A stretch of DNA of 27,692 bases from Colimorpha_A sp045593985 (GTDB taxonomy: Bacteria; Bacillota; Clostridia; Oscillospirales; CAG-272): NCBI GenBank assembly GCA_045593985.1, contig JAZNXR010000033.1:1-27692 (forward strand). The letters are read 5' to 3'. A program made the translations under genes and the position numbers. This document shows, piece after piece, positions 21,004 to 27,692 of this stretch (the first letter of the stretch is position 1; each line of letters starts with the position of its first letter). Below the pieces are notes generated by a model. The model did not search any database. It saw only the letters and a program-made list of their open reading frames with translations, and was not told the origin of the DNA.

Positions 21004-22422
21004 ATGATATATAGAACCGAATTTGATCCGTCATCTCCCGACGTCAAATACGTCAAAAAAATGACCGATTCGTACTGCGAACGGCACGGCACTCGCCCGG
21101 GCGTTTTCATACGTACATTCGGCTGTCAGCAAAACGAAGCCGAGAGCGAAAGATATATGGGAATGGCTTGCCTTATGGGCTATGAAAAGGTCGACTGCGA
21201 AGAAAAAGCGTCGCTGATTCTTTATAACACCTGTGCAGTCCGTGAGCACGCCGAGCTTAAGGCGCTCTCGATAACAGGTCAGCTCAAGCATCTGAAGGCG
21301 CAAAATCCCGACCTCAAGATCGGAATTTGCGGCTGTATGGTGGCGCAGGAGCATCGCTTAAACGATATAAAAAATAAATATCCCTACGTGGATTTCCTCT
21401 TCGGCACGGGTACACACGAAAGATTTCCATTCTTCCTTGCCGAATCAATGCGCAAGCGCAAAAGAGTATTCTATCCCGACGAAAGCTATTCGGTGGCTGA
21501 AAAAATGCCGACACAAAGGGAAAGCTGCTTCAAGGGCTGGGTAAGCATTATGAACGGCTGCAACAATTTCTGCACCTACTGTGTAGTTCCCTACGTTCGC
21601 GGACGTGAGCGAAGCCGCTGCAAAGAGAATATACTTGCCGAAGTAGAGGAGCTTGTGAAAAACGGCTGTAAGGAGATAACCCTGCTCGGTCAGAACGTAA
21701 ATTCCTACGGCAAGGGGCTGTATGAAGATTACGGCTTTTCGGAGCTTCTGCGTGACATCTGTAAGATCAAGGGCGATTATTGGATTCGCTTCATGACGAG
21801 CCACCCGAAGGACGCAAGCCATAAGCTTATCGACGTAATTGCCGAAAACTGCGGCGATGACTGTAAGCCGAAGATCGTAAAGCAGTTCCACCTGCCGCTT
21901 CAGTCAGGCTCTGATTCCATATTAAGCAAAATGAATCGCCACTACGGACGGGAAAATTATCTTTCGCTCATCGAGTACATGAAGGAAAAAATCCCCGATA
22001 TAGCTCTTTCGACCGATATCATAGTCGGCTTCCCGACCGAAACGGAGGAGGACTTCTCGGATACGCTTTCAATGCTCGAAAAGGTGCGTTACGACGCCTT
22101 CTTCTCGTTTATCTATTCGATTCGCCGCGGCACGCCCGCAGAGCAAATGGAGCAGGTTCCCGATTCCGTCAAAAAGGAGCGGTTTGCACGCCTGCTTGAA
22201 ACGCAAAACCGCATCTCGCTCGAAAAGAATAACGAATACGTTGGTAAAATCGAGCGAGTCCTCGTTGAGGGCAGAAGCAAGACCGACGAAAAAATGCTGA
22301 CAGGCAGAAACGAGAAAAACCGCCTCGTTCATTTTGAAGGCGACGATTCCCTTATTGGAACGTTTGCAAACGTGAAGATAATCACCGCCGACACCTATTG
22401 CCTGACGGGCGAATTGGTATAA
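21004..22422 (+). CDS. miaB: MiaB, tRNA A37 methylthiotransferase
   Basis: A 472-residue radical-SAM enzyme that adds a methylthio group to i6A37 of tRNAs reading UNN codons. The N-terminal UPF0004 domain binds the auxiliary [4Fe-4S] cluster through C41 (FGCQQNEAES), C77 (NTCAVRE) and C111 (CGCMVAQE). The radical-SAM cluster is C186-x3-C190-x2-C193 in NGCNNFCTYCVVPYVRGRE. A C-terminal TRAM domain starts near residue 405. The pattern NEAESERYMG and overall length favour MiaB over RimO or MtaB. The ribosome site is weak (GGGAAAG). The stop is followed at once by hairpin repeats, then by mutS on the same strand, the usual miaB-mutS-mutL order of Clostridia. Confidence 0.94.
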   Translation: MIYRTEFDPSSPDVKYVKKMTDSYCERHGTRPGVFIRTFGCQQNEAESERYMGMACLMGYEKVDCEEKASLILYNTCAVREHAELKALSITGQLKHLKAQNPDLKIGICGCMVAQEHRLNDIKNKYPYVDFLFGTGTHERFPFFLAESMRKRKRVFYPDESYSVAEKMPTQRESCFKGWVSIMNGCNNFCTYCVVPYVRGRERSRCKENILAEVEELVKNGCKEITLLGQNVNSYGKGLYEDYGFSELLRDICKIKGDYWIRFMTSHPKDASHKLIDVIAENCGDDCKPKIVKQFHLPLQSGSDSILSKMNRHYGRENYLSLIEYMKEKIPDIALSTDIIVGFPTETEEDFSDTLSMLEKVRYDAFFSFIYSIRRGTPAEQMEQVPDSVKKERFARLLETQNRISLEKNNEYVGKIERVLVEGRSKTDEKMLTGRNEKNRLVHFEGDDSLIGTFANVKIITADTYCLTGELV

Positions 22423-22470
22423 TGCCTCGCCCTCCGGGAGAGGTGTCGGCGAAGCCGACGGAGAGGGCAC
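22423..22470 (-). repeat. CCCTCTC-type two-hairpin repeat after miaB
   Basis: It begins at the base after the miaB stop. Hairpin 1 is GTCGGC/GCCGAC (22445-22459) and hairpin 2 is CCTCCGGGAGAGG-like. On the - strand it has the same order as the copies in clusters A and B. Confidence 0.85.
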
Positions 22471-22480
22471 GCGGAAAACT

Positions 22481-22529
22481 TTGCCCTCTCACCGCCTATC
22501 GGCGGAGCTCCCCCAAAGGGGGAGCCATT
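22481..22529 (+). repeat. CCCTCTC-type two-hairpin repeat before mutS
   Basis: GCCCTCTC, hairpin 1 CCGCC/GGCGG, hairpin 2 GCTCCCCC/GGGGGAGC. It points away from the copy at 22423, with 10 bases between them. Confidence 0.85.
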
Positions 22530-22579
22530 CAGCAAAACGCTTATATATCTCTATTCTAACCCACAAGGAGAACCGCATT

Positions 22580-25147
22580 ATGACTCCAATGATGCAGCAA
22601 TACCTCGAAATAAAAAAACGCTATCAGGACTCAATTCTGTTCTACCGTCTCGGAGACTTCTACGAAATGTTCTTCGAGGATGCAAAAACGGCATCACGTG
22701 AGCTTGAACTCACTCTGACAGGCCGTGCCTGCGGCGACGGTGAGCGCGCGCCGATGTGTGGCGTGCCGTTCCATTCGGCAGATATATACATCGGCCGCCT
22801 TGTAGCAAAGGGATATAAGGTCGTCGTCTGCGAGCAGATGGAGGATCCTTCGACGACGAAGGGACTCGTCAAGCGCGACATAGTCCGCGTCGTAACGCCG
22901 GGTACCGTCATCGACAACACCCAGCTTGACGATTCAAAGAATAACTACCTCTGCGCCATCTGCATAGGCGAAAGTGCGGCAATCTGCTTCTTTGACGTCT
23001 CAACGGGCGAAATGAGCGCAACGAGCTTTGAAAGCTATAAGCCCGATATGATCGTAAATGAGCTTGCAAAATTCCTTCCCAAGGAAGTAATGATAAACAG
23101 GCCGTTAAGCGAATTTCCCGACATCGAATTTTTCGTAAATAACCGTCTCGGCGCTTATGTCGGACAAGAGAAGGAAGACCTTTTCGGCTATAACGGATGC
23201 CTTGCCGCTCTCACCAAGCAGTTCGGTGCACTGGCTTATGAGGCAAAGGAAAGAAGCCGTGAAACCGTATCGGCGATCGGTGCGCTTCTTCGCTACGTAA
23301 CCGATACCCAGAAAACCGATACAGCAAACGTATCGGGACTAAAATTCTACCAAAACGGCGAATATCTTGAGCTTGACGTCGCAACAAGACGAAATCTTGA
23401 GCTTTGCGAAACGATGCGAAGCAAGGATAAAAAAGGCTCTCTCCTTTCGGTGCTTGACCGCACAGGCACCTCGGCGGGCGCAAGAATGCTCAGGCGCTGG
23501 GTTGAGCAGCCGCTTGTAAATGCAAATAAGATCGGCCGCCGTCAGAGAGCCGTTTCCGAGCTTGTTTCTAACTTTATGGCGCGCGAGGAGCTGTCTGAAT
23601 GTCTATCTCATATCCTCGACCTCGACCGCCTTATGACGAAGCTCGTCTACGGCACGGCGAACGCAAAGGATCTGCGTGCGATTGCGGCAACCGCAGCTCT
23701 TATTCCCGATATAAAGGAGCTTACCTCGAGCTTTGTCAGCGAGGAGCTTTCTGATATACATCTTCACCTTGATACTCTTTCTGATATAAGAGACCTTATC
23801 GAGCGCGCGATCGACGACGATCCCCCCTTCTCGCTCCGTGAAGGCGGATTTATCCGCCGCGGCTTCAATCCCGAGGCAGACGAACTTTACGAGATCGTCC
23901 ATAACGGCAAGAGCTATATTGCGAAGATCGCCGAAGCCGAAAGGGAAGCAACGGGCATTAAAAACCTGAAGGTTGCCTTCAACCGAGTTTTCGGCTACTA
24001 TATCGAGGTCACGAAATCGAATTTGAACGAGGTCCCCGATCGCTATATAAGAAAGCAGACGCTTGTCAATGCCGAGCGCTTTATCACCGAGGAGCTGAAG
24101 GAAAAGGAAGGACTTATCCTCGGCGCATCGGACAAGCTGAATGCGCTTGAGTATGAGCTGTTCACGCAGGTGCGCGAAAGAATTGCATCGGAGATAAAGA
24201 GAGTTCAGCAGACAGCATCGCTTCTTGCGAAGCTCGACTGCTACGTGTCGCTTGCCGAGGTTGCAGTTCGCAACGGCTACATCTGCCCCGAAATTGAATA
24301 CGGAAATGCGATAATTATTAAAGAAGGCAGACATCCTGTCGTTGAGCAGTATGCAAAGGACGGATATTTCGTGCCGAACGATACGTTGCTTGACACCAAT
24401 CATAACCGCCTTGCCCTTATCACAGGCCCGAATATGGCGGGTAAATCGACCTATATGCGCCAGGTCGCACTCATAACCCTTATGGCGCAGATCGGCTCCT
24501 TCGTTCCTGCGAAGGAGGCGAGAATCGGTATCGTTGATAAGATCTTCACCCGTGTCGGCGCATCGGACGATCTATCGTCAGGCACGTCAACCTTTATGCT
24601 CGAAATGAACGAGGTCGCATACATCTTAAAGAATGCAACGAGCCGAAGCCTTATTATCTATGACGAGATAGGACGAGGCACCTCGACCTTTGACGGAATG
24701 AGCATTGCCCGTGCGGTTGCCGAATATACCGCAGGCAAAAAGCTTGGCGCAAAGACAATGTTTGCAACCCACTATCACGAGCTGACCGTTCTTGAAAAGG
24801 AAATAACGGGCGTTGTTAACTACAACATCGCCGCAAAGAAAAAGGGAGACGATATAACCTTCCTTCGCAAGATCGTCCGTGGCGCAACAGACGATAGCTA
24901 CGGTATTGAGGTGGCGAAGCTTGCAGGCGTGCCGAACGAGGTCATACGCCGAGCAAAGGAAGTACTTAATCAGCTCGTAAGCGACAGCGCTCGTCCCGTT
25001 GAATATAAGGGCAGAGATGCCGCTATAACCTTCGACGATTATAAGGCAGACGAGGTAAGAGAGAAGCTTCTTAATCTCGACCTTGACCTCTTAACGCCTA
25101 TCGAGGCGCTCAATTTCCTCTCGGAGCTTAAAAAGATAGCAAAATAA
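22580..25147 (+). CDS. mutS: MutS, DNA mismatch recognition ATPase
   Basis: An 855-residue mismatch-repair protein. The N-terminal mismatch-binding motif is GDFYEMF, with F27-x-E29. Connector, lever and clamp domains follow. The C-terminal ABC ATPase has Walker A GPNMAGKST (616-624), the signature region DDLSSGTSTFMLEM, and Walker B with IIYDEIGRGTSTFDG. The start is the ATG at 22580 with AAGGAG 9 bases upstream. An in-frame extension back to 22481 runs through the hairpin repeat and is rejected. It recognises mispairs and recruits MutL, encoded next but one. The gene is of normal length with all motifs kept, so the product should be active. It may share the miaB transcript if the repeats are read through. 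Confidence 0.96.
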   Translation: MTPMMQQYLEIKKRYQDSILFYRLGDFYEMFFEDAKTASRELELTLTGRACGDGERAPMCGVPFHSADIYIGRLVAKGYKVVVCEQMEDPSTTKGLVKRDIVRVVTPGTVIDNTQLDDSKNNYLCAICIGESAAICFFDVSTGEMSATSFESYKPDMIVNELAKFLPKEVMINRPLSEFPDIEFFVNNRLGAYVGQEKEDLFGYNGCLAALTKQFGALAYEAKERSRETVSAIGALLRYVTDTQKTDTANVSGLKFYQNGEYLELDVATRRNLELCETMRSKDKKGSLLSVLDRTGTSAGARMLRRWVEQPLVNANKIGRRQRAVSELVSNFMAREELSECLSHILDLDRLMTKLVYGTANAKDLRAIAATAALIPDIKELTSSFVSEELSDIHLHLDTLSDIRDLIERAIDDDPPFSLREGGFIRRGFNPEADELYEIVHNGKSYIAKIAEAEREATGIKNLKVAFNRVFGYYIEVTKSNLNEVPDRYIRKQTLVNAERFITEELKEKEGLILGASDKLNALEYELFTQVRERIASEIKRVQQTASLLAKLDCYVSLAEVAVRNGYICPEIEYGNAIIIKEGRHPVVEQYAKDGYFVPNDTLLDTNHNRLALITGPNMAGKSTYMRQVALITLMAQIGSFVPAKEARIGIVDKIFTRVGASDDLSSGTSTFMLEMNEVAYILKNATSRSLIIYDEIGRGTSTFDGMSIARAVAEYTAGKKLGAKTMFATHYHELTVLEKEITGVVNYNIAAKKKGDDITFLRKIVRGATDDSYGIEVAKLAGVPNEVIRRAKEVLNQLVSDSARPVEYKGRDAAITFDDYKADEVREKLLNLDLDLLTPIEALNFLSELKKIAK

Positions 25148-25157
25148 GGAGCTAATT

Positions 25158-25310
25158 ATGGAAGAAAATAAAAAGTCCGTACCCGTATATGTTGAGCCGG
25201 ACGACTATTATCCAAAAAGCGTAAGAAAGAAATATAAGCTCGGCGAATACGCAGAGAATGAAAAGGAAAATACGAAGGACGGAAAAGATGCAGAAGATAA
25301 ATCTTCTTGA
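25158..25310 (+). CDS. Small charged protein between mutS and mutL (unknown)
   Basis: A 50-residue ORF with a good AAGGAG site 8 bases before its ATG. The protein starts MEENKKSVPVYVEPDDYYPK, has a basic stretch SVRKKYKLGEY, and ends in a strongly charged Glu/Lys/Asp tail. It has no hydrophobic segment, so it is soluble and probably partly disordered. Its last 23 bases overlap the mutL start in another frame, which suggests translational coupling. I recognise no family. Support comes from the ribosome site, the start 10 bases after mutS and the tight packing; conservation would decide it. It could also be only a leader that helps ribosomes reach mutL. Confidence 0.6.
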   Translation: MEENKKSVPVYVEPDDYYPKSVRKKYKLGEYAENEKENTKDGKDAEDKSS

Positions 25311-27369
25311 CAGTCAGGTGGCGAATCTTATCGCTGCGGGCGAGGTCGTTGAAAGACCTGCCTCGGCAATAAAGGAGCTGCTTGAAAACAGTATAGACGC
25401 AGGTGCGACAGCAATAACCGCCGAGATAAAAAACGGCGGCGTGTCGCTTATGCGAATAACCGATAACGGATGCGGAATGTCAAAGGAGGACGCTCTCATT
25501 TGTACTCGCCGTCATGCGACGAGTAAGATAAAGGAGGCATCCGACCTTGACGGTATCGTTACCCTCGGCTTCCGAGGCGAGGCTCTGGCGGCGATCTCGT
25601 CGGTCTCGAAAATGAGAATAATGACGAGAACGAAGGATAGCGAGCTTGGCGTAATCGTAGAAAGCGAGGCGGGCAATATCGTATCCTGTGAGGAAAGCGG
25701 CTGTCCTGTCGGCACAACGATTATCGTTGAGGAGCTTTTTGCCAACGTCCCCGCACGCCGTAAATTTCTTAAGCGTGACGCATCGGAAACTGCGGCGGTC
25801 AGCGCGGTCGTGGAAAAAATGGCGCTTTCCCGCCCCGATATTTCCTTCAAGTTTATCACAGACGGCAATCTCCGTTTCCAGACCGCAGGAGATAATTCCC
25901 TCGTCAACGTAATATACGCCGTCCTCGGACGTGACTTTGCGAAAAAGACCGTCAAGGTACACGATATGACCGACGGAGTTGAAGTCGAGGGCGTGATAGG
26001 CACGCCCGATAACGTGCGAGGAAACCGTGGCGCAGAGAATTTCTTCATAAACGGCAGATACGTCCGTTGCGGCACCGCCGCGGCGGCGCTTGAGCAGGCG
26101 TTTTCGTCATACATTCCGTCTGACAAATTTCCGTCCTGCGTGCTTGCCATAACCGTCAATCCTGCGTTTGTTGACGTGAACGTCCATCCGCAGAAATTGG
26201 AGGTCAAGTTCTCGAACGACAAGCCGATCTTCAATGCAGTCTACTGCGCAGTTAAAAACACCCTGATGAACGGCATCGACCGCCCGACAATGGGACAGAC
26301 GAAGCTGACAGGCGACAGCTACCGCCTCTATCAGGAGGTCATCTCGATCAAGACCGAAACCGATGCCGAGGCAGATGCGATCGCATCCGAGAAGGAACGC
26401 CTGACTCGTAAGTACGAGCAGATAACGGTGCCGGTTGAGGAAAAGACCGTCCTGCCGGAAATTGAGGTTGCAGTTCCCAAGCCGATATTGATGCCCTGGG
26501 AGACCGAGGTCAAGCCTGCGCACGGCTCCGCCTCTCACCCGACCTTCACCGAGCGCCCTGCGACGGTAACACCCGAAGGACAGCCGACCTTCACCGAGCG
26601 CCCTGCGGCGGTAACGCCCGAAGGACAGTCGACCTTCACCGAACGCCCTGCGGCGGTAACGCCCGAAGCGGTGTCCATTCCGTCTGAAACTCCTTTCGAG
26701 GTTGCGGAGGGCGGCGAAAAACCGTCCGAAAATGGCACAAAAACGCCCGAAAACAGCCCCAAAACGCCCCAAAATGGGCCGATTTCGGCACCGTTTTTCA
26801 AGATTGCGGGCGTAATGTTCAATACCTATGTCTTCGTTGAGCTTGAAGACAAAATGATGATAATCGACAAGCACGCCGCACACGAGCGTGTCCTCTTCGA
26901 GCAAATGCGGTCAAATATGTCACGCCTCGAGCCTGCCTCGCAGCTGCTCTTGTTCCCAGTGAGCGTGCCGCTTACGCCAATGGAGCTTGCCTCCTGCACC
27001 GAGTACCGTGAGGAGCTTATGAAGCTCGGCTTCGACTTCGTTGACGCTGAAAACTGCGTAGACCTTATACAGTATCCGCTTGGGCTGAATGACGGACAGG
27101 CGGTAACGATGTTTGCCGAATTGGCTTCACGCTTGAGTGACGGTCACGGCGACCTCAAAATCGGCCGTGATGCCTTCTATGAAAAGGCGCTTTATCAAGC
27201 GTCCTGTAAGGCGGCAGTCAAGGGCGGCCGTGAGGATACGCCCGAGGATATCCGTTGGATTGCCGAGCAGGTGATCGTTAACCCCAATATCCGTTTCTGT
27301 CCGCACGGTCGCCCCGTTGCCTTTGAAATGACGAAAAAGGAATTCGAAAAGCAGTTCGAGAGAACGTAA
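25288..27369 (+). CDS. mutL: MutL, mismatch-repair ATPase with endonuclease motif
   Basis: A 693-residue protein. The start at 25288 gives the usual N-terminus (INLLDSQVANLIAAGEVVE); a start 30 bases upstream is rejected. The GHKL ATPase motifs are E33-N34 and D37 in ELLENSIDAG, D59-N-G in ITDNGCGM, and GFRGEALAAISSVS. After a long linker (about 340-500) comes the C-terminal dimerisation/nuclease domain with DKHAAHERVLFE (D527 on; the usual DQHA with Lys for Gln) and FCPHGRPVAF (C671 region). This indicates a metal-dependent nicking endonuclease of the kind found in bacteria without MutH. The linker contains three 15-residue tandem repeats and a Pro/Thr/Asn-rich run. The GIY-YIG gene starts in its stop codon. 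Confidence 0.95.
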   Translation: MQKINLLDSQVANLIAAGEVVERPASAIKELLENSIDAGATAITAEIKNGGVSLMRITDNGCGMSKEDALICTRRHATSKIKEASDLDGIVTLGFRGEALAAISSVSKMRIMTRTKDSELGVIVESEAGNIVSCEESGCPVGTTIIVEELFANVPARRKFLKRDASETAAVSAVVEKMALSRPDISFKFITDGNLRFQTAGDNSLVNVIYAVLGRDFAKKTVKVHDMTDGVEVEGVIGTPDNVRGNRGAENFFINGRYVRCGTAAAALEQAFSSYIPSDKFPSCVLAITVNPAFVDVNVHPQKLEVKFSNDKPIFNAVYCAVKNTLMNGIDRPTMGQTKLTGDSYRLYQEVISIKTETDAEADAIASEKERLTRKYEQITVPVEEKTVLPEIEVAVPKPILMPWETEVKPAHGSASHPTFTERPATVTPEGQPTFTERPAAVTPEGQSTFTERPAAVTPEAVSIPSETPFEVAEGGEKPSENGTKTPENSPKTPQNGPISAPFFKIAGVMFNTYVFVELEDKMMIIDKHAAHERVLFEQMRSNMSRLEPASQLLLFPVSVPLTPMELASCTEYREELMKLGFDFVDAENCVDLIQYPLGLNDGQAVTMFAELASRLSDGHGDLKIGRDAFYEKALYQASCKAAVKGGREDTPEDIRWIAEQVIVNPNIRFCPHGRPVAFEMTKKEFEKQFERT
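26539..26673 (+). repeat. 45-bp tandem repeat inside mutL (three units)
   Basis: Units at 26539-26583, 26584-26628 and 26629-26673 encode PTFTERPATVTPEGQ and two close variants (residues 418-462). The DNA units are nearly identical, and the reading frame is kept because 45 is a multiple of three. They lie in the disordered linker. Confidence 0.9.
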
Positions 27370-27647
27370 TGTTTTACATTTATGCTATGACCAACATTAC
27401 AAATAAAATTTTGTATATTGGTGTAACAAACGACTTAAAAAGGCGTGTCTTTGAGCATAAAAATGAGCTTGTTGAAGGATTCACAAAGAAATACAAGCTT
27501 CATAAGCTCGTGTATTACGAGATATATGCAGACGCATATACTGCGATTTCAAGAGAAAAGCAACTGAAAAGGTGGAAACGCGAAAAGAAAAATCAGTTGA
27601 TAAATACAAGAAATTCCGAATGGGATGATTTGTATGAAAAACTATAA
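27369..27647 (+). CDS. GIY-YIG nuclease superfamily protein
   Basis: A 92-residue single-domain protein. FYIYAMTNI supplies the first half of the motif and ILYIGVTNDLKRRVFEHK the YIG and conserved arginine (R25/R26) region. The expected catalytic glutamate is E63 in AISREKQLKRW. It belongs with the small YhbQ/YazA-like proteins often annotated as excinuclease-ABC-C-domain-like. Their cellular role is unclear, but the fold cuts DNA. The ATG shares a base with the mutL stop (TAATG), so it is coupled to mutL by position. Base composition changes sharply: the rows I counted are about 37-38% GC against about 60% at the mutL end, which suggests later arrival. No terminator is seen in the 45 bases that follow. 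Confidence 0.85.
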   Translation: MFYIYAMTNITNKILYIGVTNDLKRRVFEHKNELVEGFTKKYKLHKLVYYEIYADAYTAISREKQLKRWKREKKNQLINTRNSEWDDLYEKL

Positions 27648-27692
27648 AAAATTCTTTGTTATGGTTGACCGTCCGGTCATCCTGAGCGTAGT

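Noticed and set aside
22481..22579. N-terminal extension of MutS
   Set aside because: It would translate the hairpin repeat; the ATG at 22580 has a good AAGGAG site and gives the normal MutS N-terminus.
25258..25287. Earlier start for MutL
   Set aside because: It adds ten basic residues not seen in MutL proteins; 25288 has its own AAGGACGG site and the canonical beginning.

Overview
The window looks like a chromosomal segment of a low-to-mid GC Gram-positive gut-type anaerobe of the class Clostridia. This is inferred from a TagF-like CDP-polyol phosphotransferase, a Bacillus/Clostridium-type LexA box, an endonuclease-type MutL next to MutS, a FeoB operon ending in a small FeoB-associated Cys-rich protein, strong AGGAGG-type ribosome sites and TTGACA/TATAAT promoters. 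No rRNA, tRNA, CRISPR array, prophage or transposase gene was seen. Species cannot be named from sequence reading alone.

Region 1 (1-9741) is the end of a surface-polysaccharide locus, all on the + strand: a truncated family 2 glycosyltransferase, a Wzx-type flippase, a TagF-like glycerophosphotransferase, an acyltransferase-3 membrane protein, an SDR/cytidylyltransferase fusion, then a uronic-acid nucleotide-sugar cassette (UDP-glucuronate 4-epimerase, UDP-glucose 6-dehydrogenase, a galacturonokinase-like GHMP kinase and a sugar-1-phosphate nucleotidyltransferase). Together these would activate a polyol phosphate and UDP-GlcA/UDP-GalA, build the glycan, flip it and acylate it.

Region 2 (9742-15338) holds an SOS-controlled Y-family polymerase gene (- strand, LexA boxes on its promoter) and a three-gene sugar operon (isomerase, Gfo/Idh/MocA oxidoreductase, isomerase). 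These are flanked by two dense clusters of intergenic repeats (9743-10352 and 14659-15232) built from two interlocking families of hairpin modules. One copy carries an apparent nested 43-bp insertion whose uninterrupted counterpart is in the other cluster.

Region 3 (15294-18300) is an iron-uptake module: a DtxR-type repressor gene divergent from feoA-feoB-FeoB-associated protein, with identical GTTAGC-N4-GCTAAC operators before feoA and before feoB. Region 4 (18347-20860) has a monocistronic DUF4091 enzyme gene, a 142-bp inverted-repeat element and a convergent mntP manganese exporter. Region 5 (20938-27647) has miaB, mutS, a 50-residue ORF, mutL and a GIY-YIG protein gene, in the same direction, with hairpin repeats between miaB and mutS. 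The most unusual items are the modular repeat system, the SDR/cytidylyltransferase fusion and the galacturonokinase-like cassette.
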